A stretch of DNA of 64,000 nucleotides. Source: Bacteroidales bacterium (GTDB lineage: Bacteria > Bacteroidota > Bacteroidia > Bacteroidales > P3). Below the pieces are notes generated by a model. That model was not told the origin of the DNA. It made no database searches and saw nothing but the letters and a program-made list of their open reading frames with translations. The stretch is taken from assembly GCA_017633985.1 (NCBI GenBank), contig JAGBOF010000021.1, forward strand, positions 29,897 to 93,896. The letters run 5' to 3'. This document shows, piece by piece, positions 18,714 to 27,023 of this stretch. A program made the position numbers and the translations under genes. Each line of letters opens with the position of its first letter. Position 1 is the first letter of the stretch.

Positions 18714-18929
18714 TTGTAATTATGTATTTGATGTTAAACAACGGTTATGAAAGCAACGGCTTTACATAACAAAAACCAATATTTTAATGAAAATTTATGC
18801 TTGAATTAAGCAACGGCGGAACGGTTTTCCGCCAAAAAAGAAATCGTGTGCCTATTGGCACATTCGCATTCGTAATGCTGAAAAGTTGGTAATATTTCTA
18901 AAGTGTATTGTCACCCTTTATACTAAAAT
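18714..18929 (-). promoter_or_regulatory. Structured 5' leader of metY-metX-hom, candidate riboswitch
   Basis: The distance from the predicted transcription start (about 18929) to the ATG is about 215 nt. Four stems can be read: 18866-18878 (GCATT/AATGC), 18847-18862 (TGTGCC/GGCACA, 4-nt loop), 18815-18833 (GGCGGA/TCCGCC) and 18744-18770 (GTTATG and AAAGC arms, about 11 bp, 4-nt loop AACG). The last ends 30 nt before metY. It does not match the S-box or the SAM-II pseudoknot as I remember them. Confidence 0.5.
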
Positions 18930-18935
18930 TTTGTG

Positions 18936-18967
18936 CAAAAATACAACCGTTTTCTCAACTGACCAAA
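18936..18967 (-). promoter_or_regulatory. Promoter of metY-metX-hom
   Basis: On the minus strand, TTTG (complement of 18964-18967), 20 bp, then TATTTTTG (complement of 18936-18943). Both boxes fit the Bacteroidetes consensus. Confidence 0.8.
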
Positions 18968-19030
18968 TTTTTTCTGCAAAATTTTTAATTTTCTTCACAT
19001 TTCACGGCAAAAACACAGCCGCTGAACTTT

Positions 19031-19264
19031 GCCTTATGACGTAAAACTACTGCCTTAAGGCATATCGCTGCCGCCCCGTGCTGTCTTAATCTGAAAAAAA
19101 CACTTTTTTTGAGGTAAAAAAACTGTTTTTTCGATATAAAAAAACCCTTTTTTTGAAAATAATACGCCACGGGGCGGCGGCAAAACAACAAAGGGCTGTT
19201 TTTATATAACATAAAGCGGCTCTTATATGGCATAAGGCTGCTTTTATACAGTAAAAAGCAAAGC
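19031..19264. repeat. GC-armed composite repeat with 21/22-bp periodic units
   Basis: Three unit sets flank or fill a GC palindrome. GCCTTA units start at 19031 and 19052 (21 bp apart). GCCGCCCCGTG (19070-19080) pairs with CACGGGGCGGC (19168-19178). Between the arms lie three units of seven As, a 3-nt core and six or seven Ts, centred at 19102, 19124 and 19146 (22 bp apart). To the right, TTATA units start at 19202, 19223 and 19244 (21 bp apart). GCCTTATG (19031) is mirrored by CATAAGGC (19231). It fills most of the 558-bp metY-ClC spacer. Confidence 0.8.
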
Positions 19265-19271
19265 ACAGAAG

Positions 19272-21056
19272 TTAATCGTCGGAATTTTCGTGTATATACT
19301 TATGATATTCAAGGAAGACATTGGCGCGTGAAAGGCATCCTACGAATTTGCCTTTATCCAATATTACTATGGTATAGCGATCCGATCCGCGGAATTTATT
19401 GACAATCTTCTCCATCGGCTCAGTTATATCGGCAATGAAATAAGGCGAATAACGCATAAAGTCCTTGACGTGGATAATATCGTAATAATCGGGTTGGAAA
19501 AGCATTCCCCGCACATCGTCAAGCACAAGCATTCCCTTGAAATTGTTCTCCGAATCCACAACAGGGAAGAAACTTCTGGAAGAACGTTCAACCGCCCGAA
19601 CCACATCGCGCAATGTGGCATTTATATCCAGCTTATAAAAATTGGTTTCAAGTATTTTGCGCTTGTTCATGAAGTGAAGAGCCGAATAATCCTTATTATG
19701 GGTCATTAAATCGCCGTGTTTAGCCAAAGGAGATGCGTATATGGAGTATTTTCTTGCGCTCTTAACGGTAAGATAACTGATAGTCGTGGAAATTAAAAGC
19801 GGTGCCAACAAATCATAACCGCCCGTAATTTCGGCAATAAGGAATATCGATGTCAAAGGTGCGAACATTATTCCCGCCATAACCGACGACATTCCCACAA
19901 GTACGAAATTGTTTTCCGCCAAAGTCATAATGCCCGTCGTGTTTATGAGTCTTGCTACGAAAAAGCCCACAAAACCGCCGATAAACAGCGAAGGTGCGAA
20001 AACGCCGCCCACTCCCCCTGCGGCACAGGTGATGTTGGTTGCGAAAGATTTCAGTAATATGATAGCGAGAATGACGATTATTACAATATATGTGTTACTT
20101 GATAGATTATAAAAGAATGAATTTTCAAAGACTGAATGCATGTCTCCGCTCAAAAGCTTGTTCAATGCAGGATAACCTTCACCGAATAAAGGGGGAAATA
20201 CATATACCAAACCGCCGAGCAATATTCCGCCCGTGATAAGACGCCATATTGCATTCATACGCTTGAACGTTTTGGAGACAAAATGTTCTATGCGGAAGAA
20301 ATACAGACACACCACTGCGGAAACCAATCCCAAAACAATAAATGCGGGAATCTTTTCTAAGGCAAACGGTGCCGTTATGGCAAAATTGAATGTTGCGTCC
20401 TGTCCGAGGAAGAAATAAGAAACCATTGCCGATGCTATGGCACTGACAAGCATAGGCAATACGGCAAACATGCTCATGTCCAACATCAAAACCTCAAAAG
20501 CAAACAATATTCCAGCAATAGGTGCTTTGAATATGCCTGCAACCGCACCCGCAGCGCCGCATGCCACCAGTATTTTGGTTAAATGTCCGTCCAAATGCAG
20601 GAATCTGGATATGTTGGAGCCTATTGCCGAGCCTGTATAGACGATAGGGGCTTCCAAACCTACGCTTCCGCCGAATCCTACGGTAATCGATGAGGTTATA
20701 AGCGAAGACCAGCAGTTATGGGTGGGTATTTTGCCGTCTTTTCTGGCTATTGCGTACATTACTTTGCTTACACCGTGGGACAGATCGGCTTTGAAAACAT
20801 ATTTAACCAACACTACGGTGATTGCAATACCAATCATGGGATACATAAGGAACAACAAATTGGCACGGTCAGGCGTACCGAACGACCAAGAGGTTATAAG
20901 TTCGTAGGTATATGTGACAAGGTTTTTCAATATCACCGCCGCCAATCCGCAAAGCAACCCTATAACCAACGATGCCGCTACGAGAATCTGCGTTTTCTTC
21001 AAATGTCTCGTACGCCATATAAGAAAATCTTTATAATATCTCCTCCAAGTTTTCAC
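19272..21056 (-). CDS. ClC-family chloride channel/antiporter with CBS domains
   Basis: 594-residue inner-membrane anion transporter with GTG start at 21056. It has about ten hydrophobic helices in residues 25-430. GFGGSVGLEAPIVYTGSAIG (about 128-147) is the counterpart of the GREGP anion-binding loop, with the gating Glu present. The helix GILFAFEVLML keeps a Glu where ClC antiporters have their proton glutamate, which favours H+/Cl- exchange over channel function (inference). Two CBS domains fill the C-terminus (about 455-590; SSRSFFPVVDSENNFKGMLV and SDRYTIVILDKGKFVGCLS). It has a complete promoter 36 bp upstream. Confidence 0.93.
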   Translation of the reverse strand: MKTWRRYYKDFLIWRTRHLKKTQILVAASLVIGLLCGLAAVILKNLVTYTYELITSWSFGTPDRANLLFLMYPMIGIAITVVLVKYVFKADLSHGVSKVMYAIARKDGKIPTHNCWSSLITSSITVGFGGSVGLEAPIVYTGSAIGSNISRFLHLDGHLTKILVACGAAGAVAGIFKAPIAGILFAFEVLMLDMSMFAVLPMLVSAIASAMVSYFFLGQDATFNFAITAPFALEKIPAFIVLGLVSAVVCLYFFRIEHFVSKTFKRMNAIWRLITGGILLGGLVYVFPPLFGEGYPALNKLLSGDMHSVFENSFFYNLSSNTYIVIIVILAIILLKSFATNITCAAGGVGGVFAPSLFIGGFVGFFVARLINTTGIMTLAENNFVLVGMSSVMAGIMFAPLTSIFLIAEITGGYDLLAPLLISTTISYLTVKSARKYSIYASPLAKHGDLMTHNKDYSALHFMNKRKILETNFYKLDINATLRDVVRAVERSSRSFFPVVDSENNFKGMLVLDDVRGMLFQPDYYDIIHVKDFMRYSPYFIADITEPMEKIVNKFRGSDRYTIVILDKGKFVGCLSRANVFLEYHKYIHENSDD

Positions 21057-21091
21057 TTACCGCGTTTTATGTTCCTTAAAAAATGAAATTG

Positions 21092-21121
21092 CAAATTTAT
21101 ATCATATTTTTGTTATAACAA
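21092..21121 (-). promoter_or_regulatory. Promoter of the ClC gene
   Basis: On the minus strand, TTG (complement of 21119-21121), 19 bp, then TAAATTTG (complement of 21092-21099). Confidence 0.75.
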
Positions 21122-21178
21122 GCCGTTTATTAAAAAAATTTATTCTACTTTTGCCAAAATTATCATTATAGGCAGAGA

Positions 21179-21262
21179 AATTTTTAAGGCGTAAAAATTT
21201 TTTAAAACAGCGTTTTAATAAATTAAAACAACGTTTTGGTAAATTAAAACGGCGTTTTATTT
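21179..21262. repeat. 21-bp palindromic unit array E (4 units), in the xth leader
   Basis: Centres are at 21189, 21210, 21231 and 21252. Cores are TTTAAGGCGTAAAA, TTAAAACAGCGTTTTAA, TTAAAACAACGTTTTGG and TTAAAACGGCGTTTTATTTT. A plus-strand TACTTTTG -7 box at 21146-21153 would place the whole array in the 5' untranslated region of the downstream endonuclease gene. Confidence 0.92.
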
Positions 21263-21285
21263 TGACGGAATAATACTTATTGAAA

Positions 21286-22056
21286 ATGAAGATATATTCT
21301 TATAATGTAAACGGCATACGTGCGGCAATGACAAAGGGTTTTATGCCGTGGTTGGAGCAAAGCGGTGCCGATGTTGTGTGCATTCAGGAGACCAAAGCGC
21401 AAGGGGAACAAATTCCCGTGCTGGAATTCAAATCTTTAGGCTATGACTGCTACAGTCTAAGTGCGAAGAAAAAAGGCTATTCGGGCGTTGCAATACTTTC
21501 GCGCGTAACTCCAAAAAACGTAGTCTACGGTTGCGGCGAAGAAATCTACGACAATGAGGGCCGAATGGTAAGATGCGATTTCGAAGACCTCAGCGTAGCA
21601 AGCATTTACCACCCTTCGGGAACTTCAGGCGAACAAAGGCAGGCATTTAAAATGCAATGGCTGGATTTTTTTCAGTCTTACGCACTTGAGCTGCAGAAAG
21701 AAATACCGTCATTGGTGCTTTGCGGAGACTACAATATATGCCACAGGGAAATAGATATACACGATCCGAAAGGGAATAAGAACCACAGCGGATTTTTACC
21801 CGAAGAAAGGCAATGGATTGACGGTTTTATCAAAAGCGGATTCACTGATTCTTTCAGATATCTGCATCCCGATCAGAAAGATGCCTACTCTTGGTGGAGT
21901 TATTTCGCACAATCACGCAGCAAAAACAAAGGTTGGCGTATTGATTATTGTATGGTAAGCAATTTTATCAAAGACCGTATCAAGGATGCGGCAATCCATC
22001 CAGATGCCATGCAATCAGACCACTGCCCTATATCGGTTGAAATCTCCGGTATATGA
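21286..22056 (+). CDS. xth: Exodeoxyribonuclease III / AP endonuclease
   Basis: Mg-dependent nuclease of the EEP fold that cuts 5' of abasic sites in base-excision repair. 256 residues from the ATG at 21286; the in-frame TTG two codons upstream is not needed. Motifs in order: YNVNGIRAAM (active-site Asn), CIQETKAQ (metal Glu), YHPSG (Tyr of the active site), CGDYNICHREIDIHDPKGN (Asp/Asn) and the C-terminal RIDYCMVSN and QSDHCPISVEI (Asp-His pair). The family's catalytic set is complete. The leader contains array E. Confidence 0.94.
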   Translation: MKIYSYNVNGIRAAMTKGFMPWLEQSGADVVCIQETKAQGEQIPVLEFKSLGYDCYSLSAKKKGYSGVAILSRVTPKNVVYGCGEEIYDNEGRMVRCDFEDLSVASIYHPSGTSGEQRQAFKMQWLDFFQSYALELQKEIPSLVLCGDYNICHREIDIHDPKGNKNHSGFLPEERQWIDGFIKSGFTDSFRYLHPDQKDAYSWWSYFAQSRSKNKGWRIDYCMVSNFIKDRIKDAAIHPDAMQSDHCPISVEISGI

Positions 22057-22120
22057 TATTGAAAAACGGATATTGCATACTAAACAGCGGATTTGTCAAA
22101 TAAAAAAATTAATAATTGAT

Positions 22121-23071
22121 ATGAGAAAGACAGTTTTATTATTAAGCACGGTGATATTGCTTTCTTCTTGCGTGACAAGCAAAAAATATGACGCATTGTC
22201 ACTTGAGAATAAGAAAAACAGCGAAAATCTTGAAGACTGCAGACGTGAAAACGAAACCTTGTCACTTACCGTTAAATCATTGCGGCAGGATATTGACACG
22301 AAAAACAAATATATTGAAGATTTAACCACGGGTGACAAAAAATCTTCCGATATTATAAAATCTTTAAACAAAGAAAACGCCGATTTAAAGTCACAATTGG
22401 AAGCGGCAAACATGAAAATAAACGAGGTTGTCAATGATAAAAGCGAGCATTTGACTGAATTGAGCGATGTTTTGTACAAACGCGAACAGGAACTCAATCA
22501 AAAAGAATACACATTGGACAGTCTGCAAAACGAATTCTGGGAAAACCAAAAGCAAATGAAACTTCTCAAAAGCCAATTGGCGGGTAAAGACGCCCAATTG
22601 CAGAAAATCCAAAGCACATTGAAGGATGCGCTGTTGGGATTTGCCGATAAGGGACTTTCAATAGAGAATAAAAACGGCAAAGTATATGTTTTGATGGAAG
22701 AAAAGCTGTTATTCCAAAGCGGAAAGTGGGATGTAAGCGAAGAAGGCAAGAAAGCGTTGAAAGAAATAGCTGCCGTGCTGGCTAAAAACACGGATATAGA
22801 CGTTATGGTGGAAGGTCACACGGACAATGTGCCGCTTGTAGGCAAAAATCAGATAAAAGACAATTGGGATTTAAGCGTTATGAGGGCTACAAGTATAACA
22901 AAAATTCTTTTGGACGGAACAAAAATCAACCCAAACCGCATAATACCGTGCGGAAGAGGCGAATATTCGCCGCAGGTTAATAACAAAACACCTGAAAACC
23001 GCGCAAAAAACAGACGTACGGAAATAATTCTTTCGCCTAAAGTAAGCGAATTGATGGATATTCTGAAATAA
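22121..23071 (+). CDS. OmpA-family peptidoglycan-binding lipoprotein with long coiled coil
   Basis: 316 residues from ATG at 22121, where the lipoprotein signal MRKTVLLLSTVILLSSC begins; the longer frame from 21986 overlaps xth and has no signal. The lipobox Cys is residue 17. A coiled coil runs from about 25 to 175 (LEN, DIDTKNKYIEDL, KSQLEAANMKINEV repeats). The OmpA C-terminal domain at about 190-305 has the peptidoglycan-binding VEGHTDNVPL, the LSVMRATSITKIL helix and ENRAKNRRTEI. It probably tethers the outer membrane to peptidoglycan across the periplasm. A bidirectional terminator lies 28 bp after the stop. Confidence 0.88.
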   Translation: MRKTVLLLSTVILLSSCVTSKKYDALSLENKKNSENLEDCRRENETLSLTVKSLRQDIDTKNKYIEDLTTGDKKSSDIIKSLNKENADLKSQLEAANMKINEVVNDKSEHLTELSDVLYKREQELNQKEYTLDSLQNEFWENQKQMKLLKSQLAGKDAQLQKIQSTLKDALLGFADKGLSIENKNGKVYVLMEEKLLFQSGKWDVSEEGKKALKEIAAVLAKNTDIDVMVEGHTDNVPLVGKNQIKDNWDLSVMRATSITKILLDGTKINPNRIIPCGRGEYSPQVNNKTPENRAKNRRTEIILSPKVSELMDILK

Positions 23072-23098
23072 AAGAACTTAACACGCAATTTAAATAAA

Positions 23099-23133
23099 AA
23101 TACGGCATCTTTAAATTAAAAAGATGCCGTATT
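23099..23133. terminator. Bidirectional terminator between convergent genes
   Basis: A 13-bp perfect stem, AATACGGCATCTT (23099-23111) with AAGATGCCGTATT (23121-23133), and a 9-nt loop. T-rich sequence follows on both strands. It serves the OmpA-like gene (+) and the small secreted-protein gene (-). Confidence 0.88.
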
Positions 23134-23152
23134 GATTTTCTTATTCTGCGTA

Positions 23153-23509
23153 TTAATTATTTGCAGCCTTTGTTCCTACGGGTTTATCCGCAACTTTGCC
23201 CTGAAGATCTATTCTTGCACTTTTGTTAACATCCGCTTTATTAACGGTAGATGCGCTCTGAATTTTCAAATCAGCTTTTTTGTTTGTTTGATTTGCCGTA
23301 ACAGGGCGGCGTTTTACGTTTTTAACCTCTTTTTTAGGAGTTGCTTTTAACGGTTGAAGATTTTTGCCGTCAAGTTTCTGTACTTTGGAAGAATTTAAAT
23401 TGATATCCTTCTGACCTTGTTGCTGCTGAATTTTTATAGGTTCTTGTGCCGATGCGCTCAATGCCAATCCTGCAAAAGCAACCAATGATAAAATTAATCC
23501 TTTTTTCAT
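23153..23509 (-). CDS. Small exported basic protein, unrecognised
   Basis: 118 residues from the ATG at 23509, where the signal peptide MKKGLILSLVAFAGLALSASA begins; the reading frame extends to 23563, but the first 18 residues are hydrophilic and not signal-like. The mature part is ~97 residues, lysine- and asparagine-rich and low in hydrophobics (PIKIQQQQGQKDINLNSSK, KKEVKNVKRRPVTANQTNKK), and probably disordered. I recognise no family. It is convergent with the OmpA-like lipoprotein, with which it shares a terminator. A periplasmic or secreted location follows from the signal; function is unknown. Confidence 0.7.
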   Translation of the reverse strand: MKKGLILSLVAFAGLALSASAQEPIKIQQQQGQKDINLNSSKVQKLDGKNLQPLKATPKKEVKNVKRRPVTANQTNKKADLKIQSASTVNKADVNKSARIDLQGKVADKPVGTKAANN

Positions 23510-23880
23510 ATTATGCCCTTTCAAATTTTTGTTTTCACAATATTTTATCAAATTCTGTGCCAAACAATTATCTGATAATCATATTAAAATCTCATCTGCA
23601 TGGAATCATTACACAAAAGAACAAAACCGACTGCCGTCTCCTACCCTTTTTATCCCCTTTTAATGCTCATAAAAAACACCTAAAAAAATTAAAACGGCGT
23701 TTTAAGAAAATAATCACGCAGATTAATAAAATAATCACGCAGATTAATTTACTGAAACGGCGTTTTATTTTGACGGCTTGCACAATACTAAAAATCAGAT
23801 GCATATAAATTGCCGTAAAAACATGCAAAAATGCCTTGATTTGTGATTTATTTTCTATCTTTGCAAAAACATTTTTGACT
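23510..23880. other. Divergent intergenic region with array F
   Basis: 371 bp between the small secreted protein (-) and the TM2 protein (+). It contains array F and a plus-strand -7 box TATCTTTG at 23856-23863, 18 bp before the TM2 ATG. Apart from these I see no gene or RNA. Confidence 0.7.
23687..23770. repeat. 21-bp palindromic unit array F (4 units, cleanest example)
   Basis: Centres are at 23697, 23718, 23739 and 23760. The outer units are TTAAAACGGCGTTTTAAG and CTGAAACGGCGTTTTATTTT. The two inner units are identical 21-mers built around TAATCACGCAGATTA. This outer-inner-inner-outer order is the simplest form of the element. Confidence 0.95.
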
Positions 23881-24234
23881 ATGGAACACAAATTTGAAAA
23901 ATATTGCCAAAACTGCGGTGCGGTTATAGATAAAGATGCATTGTTTTGTCCTAAATGCGGCAAAAAACAATATGATCCTGAAACCGAAAAACGTAATGAC
24001 AACAATAATACATTGAACTTAAGTACTATTAATAAGGATTGGTTGATTACATTGCTTTTGTGCTTTTTCACGGGGGCTTTGGGTATCCACAGGTTCTATA
24101 ACGGCAAAATCGCAACGGGCATTCTTATGCTTATAACTGCAGGAGGATTGGGTATTTGGTATGTCGTAGACCTTATAATAATAATTTTCGGGAAATTTAC
24201 GGATAAAAACGGTAATTACATAAGCGTGAATTAG
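23881..24234 (+). CDS. TM2-domain membrane protein with N-terminal zinc ribbon
   Basis: 117 residues from the ATG at 23881. The residues upstream in frame (from 23836) overlap the -7 box and are rejected. A zinc ribbon with two CxxC pairs (YCQNCGAVIDKDALFCPKCG, residues 7-26) is followed by a linker and a TM2 domain: a helix around LLLCFFTGALGIHRFYNGK, a second helix (ILMLITAGGLGIWYVVDLI) and a C-terminal cytoplasmic turn. TM2 proteins are small inner-membrane proteins of unknown job. It is monocistronic with a promoter close to the start. Confidence 0.88.
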   Translation: MEHKFEKYCQNCGAVIDKDALFCPKCGKKQYDPETEKRNDNNNTLNLSTINKDWLITLLLCFFTGALGIHRFYNGKIATGILMLITAGGLGIWYVVDLIIIIFGKFTDKNGNYISVN

Positions 24235-24260
24235 GATATTACGGCAAAACGGTAATTTAT

Positions 24261-25376
24261 TTATACCGCCAATTCCAATATTAACGCATCTTGTAAATGC
24301 CAACCGCTGCGGGTAAGGCTGCAATCTTTGTTTAAAAGATTTTGTGCAATCAGTTTGTTTACTTGTTTAACAAAATGCCCGTAATATTGCGAAAAATGCT
24401 TTTTCACATACGCAGGATCCGGTCCGCAGGACATCCTTGCAGACAACATAACATACTCATTATATTTGTCCTTTGCGGTAAGGATTTCTTTTTGAAACAC
24501 TGCGTCTGCTTGGTTTGATATAATACGGTCGGTATATGCTTTTATATCGTTTTCATTCCACGTTCTGCACAGCGTATCAAACGAATGAGCTCCCGCACCT
24601 ACACCGAGATAAGGCTTAAACGTCCAATATGCCGTATTATGCATTGATACAAATCCGTCTTTGGCAAACGAAGAAGTTTCATAATGCTTGTAACCGTGAC
24701 TTTCCAACGTGTCAATCGTATAATCAGCTTCTTCAACGGCACGTTGTTCGCTTACGGGAGAATATTTACCCTTATCCACAAGTTTTTTCAACATGGTCCC
24801 CTCTTCAATCATAAGGGTGTAACAGGATATATGCGGCAAATCAAATTTAAGGAACTCATCCAAATTGCGTTTCCATTTATCAAAAGACGAAAAAGGCAGA
24901 TTGCTGATCAAATCTATTGATATATTTGAATATCCGACACTCAAAGCGTTTTCGACAGACATAAACGATTCTTCGGATGTGTGACTGCGGTTCAAATAAC
25001 GCAAATCTTCTTTATCAAAACTCTCAATACCTATGCTCAAACGGTTTATTCCGACGGTTTTCAGGGATTGCAGATAATTCTTATCCGCATTCTCGGGATT
25101 TATTTCGAAGGTTACTTCCTTAACATCACTTATATTAAAATTTCTCTCAATACAATTGAAAATCTTTTCCACATTCTTTATCGGTAAAAGCGAAGGCGTG
25201 CCCCCTCCGAAGTATATCGTTTCTATGTTTTTGTCAATAAAATCTTTTCTTAAGGTAAGTTCTTTTATCAAACAGTCGGTATAAAGGTCTTTGTCGTAAC
25301 TTAAAGGCGTTGAAAAGAAGGAGCAATAAATGCACTTATGACGGCAAAACGGTATATGGAAGTATAATGAAGCCAT
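24261..25376 (-). CDS. hemW: HemW-like radical SAM protein
   Basis: 371 residues, cytoplasmic. The radical SAM cluster motif CRHKCIYC (Cys 11, 15, 18) binds a 4Fe-4S cluster. TIYFGGGTPSLL (about 57-68) is the SAM-binding GGTP motif, and FEINPEN and IGIESFD follow. The C-terminal HemW domain has CYTLMIEEGT and YEISSFA-like YETSSFAKDG. HemW proteins are often labelled coproporphyrinogen oxidase, but the first-Cys context CxxxCxxC without the extra HemN N-terminus fits the heme-chaperone group. It lies 33 bp after the histidine kinase and is probably in the same transcript. Confidence 0.9.
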   Translation of the reverse strand: MASLYFHIPFCRHKCIYCSFFSTPLSYDKDLYTDCLIKELTLRKDFIDKNIETIYFGGGTPSLLPIKNVEKIFNCIERNFNISDVKEVTFEINPENADKNYLQSLKTVGINRLSIGIESFDKEDLRYLNRSHTSEESFMSVENALSVGYSNISIDLISNLPFSSFDKWKRNLDEFLKFDLPHISCYTLMIEEGTMLKKLVDKGKYSPVSEQRAVEEADYTIDTLESHGYKHYETSSFAKDGFVSMHNTAYWTFKPYLGVGAGAHSFDTLCRTWNENDIKAYTDRIISNQADAVFQKEILTAKDKYNEYVMLSARMSCGPDPAYVKKHFSQYYGHFVKQVNKLIAQNLLNKDCSLTRSGWHLQDALILELAV

Positions 25377-25409
25377 GGTATGACAGTGTTTTATCCGAAT
25401 ATTGCAAAC

Positions 25410-26930
25410 TTACTTTCCAGACTTATACAGTTCAATTCTGAAGGTTGTTCCTTCGTTCGGGGCTGAGTTTTTGACGTATATTTTGCCTTTATGGTATTCT
25501 TCTATTATACGTTTAACCAGCGAAAGTCCCAATCCCCATCCGCGTTTTTTGGTCGTATAACCCGGACGGAATATTTGTTTGAACTGATTACGCTCCATAC
25601 CTTTTCCCGTATCGGTTATATCCAAATGAACATGCGAAGATTTTTCCTCCAAATCGATAGTTATCGTTCCGCTGCCCTCCATCGCATCAACGGCATTCTT
25701 TATCAAATTCTCAACAGTCCATTCAAAAAGCGGTTTATTCAAAGGAAGCATCAGCGGATGGTTCAACGGTACGTTTATTACGAAATTAACTTTCTTCGGA
25801 ATGCGGAGTTGAAGATAAGAAACGGCGTTATATATTATAAGTGTAATATCCTGCTGCTTCAAATCAACTGCCGAACCAATCTGTGAGAAACGTTGGGTTA
25901 TCAGATTGAGTCTTGCAATATCTTTATCAATTTCTTTGCAAGCTTGTTCATTCTCCGGATTCATACGTAACAACTCCGTCCAACCCATAAGTGACGATAT
26001 TGGAGTACCTAATTGATGTGCCGTTTCCTTGCTCATACCTATCCAAACGGAATTTTGTTCTGATATTTTCATTGTGCGGAATATTTGGAACAACAACAAA
26101 GCCATCAATATCAAAATAAATGCGTACAAAAACGGATAATACTTCAATACCGTAAGCTCGGGACTGCGTTTATAATAAATATATCCCGTTTTGTTGTCAT
26201 ACATTGATATTTTAATGGGCGTATTATCCTTTGTCATGTAGTCAATCGTATTTTTCAGATTTTCTTTTGAAAACCTGTCGGCAGGAATATTACCGGATAT
26301 GTAAATATACTCTTTTGCCGAATCGGTGACAATAACGGGTACGAATACGTAATTCTCCGCAACTTCGTTCAAAAGAGAATTGGTCAAATCATCAAGCATA
26401 TCCTTCAAATCAGAATAAACCAAACTTGAAGTGTAATACAATTTGAATTTCATTCCGTAAACTTCGTATTCAAACGGTTTATTACGAGAAAACTTTCTTA
26501 ATAAATCTCCCGTCAATACCGTCTGCTCTTGGGGAATGTCCACATTCTGCGAAAGGGTTATATTATTGAATTCATCGGTTATAATTACAGGAATTGTTTT
26601 GTTATCCATAATAATTTTGGTGTAGAACCTGAGTTTGGGAGAAGACAAATCGGCATCTTCACTTTGCGACATAATTATTTTATATGCATCTATAAACTGT
26701 TGCAGTCTTGTTTGCTCACTTTGAGAAGCCTTTTGATAAAAATCCTGCGTTCTTTTTATCAATTCCGCCTTGTTATTAACCGCCGCAGCCCACAATTCCA
26801 CTTTCTTTTGTTCGTCCTGACGGAGTTTTTTTATTATTGTGTTCATCGGTATAAACATAACAACGGCTATAACCATGCCGAATGTCAGTATATACCAATT
26901 CAAACGCACATTTCTTGTATAGTTTTTCAT
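25410..26930 (-). CDS. Membrane sensor histidine kinase
   Basis: 506 residues. One transmembrane helix lies at about 11-31, a periplasmic sensor region of ~235 residues follows, and a second helix lies at about 264-284 (FLYAFILILMALLLFQIF). The H-box KETAHQLGTPISSLMGW (His about 305) lacks the usual ExxHELRTPL spelling but matches the HQLGTP variant common in Bacteroidetes. N-box NLIKNAVDAMEG, G1 DTGKGM and G2 RGWGLGLSL complete the ATPase. No response regulator lies next to it, so the partner is elsewhere. A -7 box (complement of 26954-26961) lies 24 bp upstream. Confidence 0.92.
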   Translation of the reverse strand: MKNYTRNVRLNWYILTFGMVIAVVMFIPMNTIIKKLRQDEQKKVELWAAAVNNKAELIKRTQDFYQKASQSEQTRLQQFIDAYKIIMSQSEDADLSSPKLRFYTKIIMDNKTIPVIITDEFNNITLSQNVDIPQEQTVLTGDLLRKFSRNKPFEYEVYGMKFKLYYTSSLVYSDLKDMLDDLTNSLLNEVAENYVFVPVIVTDSAKEYIYISGNIPADRFSKENLKNTIDYMTKDNTPIKISMYDNKTGYIYYKRSPELTVLKYYPFLYAFILILMALLLFQIFRTMKISEQNSVWIGMSKETAHQLGTPISSLMGWTELLRMNPENEQACKEIDKDIARLNLITQRFSQIGSAVDLKQQDITLIIYNAVSYLQLRIPKKVNFVINVPLNHPLMLPLNKPLFEWTVENLIKNAVDAMEGSGTITIDLEEKSSHVHLDITDTGKGMERNQFKQIFRPGYTTKKRGWGLGLSLVKRIIEEYHKGKIYVKNSAPNEGTTFRIELYKSGK

Positions 26931-26953
26931 TTTAAAATGATATTATTTTTTTG

Positions 26954-26992
26954 CAAAGATACATAATAATTCAGATTTTTGTCGTAATTTTG
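26954..26992. promoter_or_regulatory. Divergent -7 boxes for the histidine kinase and dapA
   Basis: Minus strand TATCTTTG (complement of 26954-26961) faces the kinase. Plus strand TAATTTTG (26985-26992) faces dapA, 32 bp before its ATG. Clear -33 boxes are not seen. Confidence 0.6.
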
Positions 26993-27023
26993 ACGTCCGT
27001 TTTTTTAAGAATATTGCTGAATA

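Noticed and set aside
18714..18929. SAM-II or S-box riboswitch in the metY leader
   Set aside because: The SAM-II pseudoknot segment and the S-box core as I remember them are not present; left as an unclassified structured leader.
18985..19266. 93-residue open frame on the minus strand
   Set aside because: It runs through the GC-armed repeat complex, has repetitive Lys/Phe/Tyr content, and I see no promoter. It is better explained as translation of repeat DNA.
21986..22120. N-terminal extension of the OmpA-like lipoprotein
   Set aside because: It overlaps xth and precedes the lipoprotein signal sequence, which must be N-terminal.
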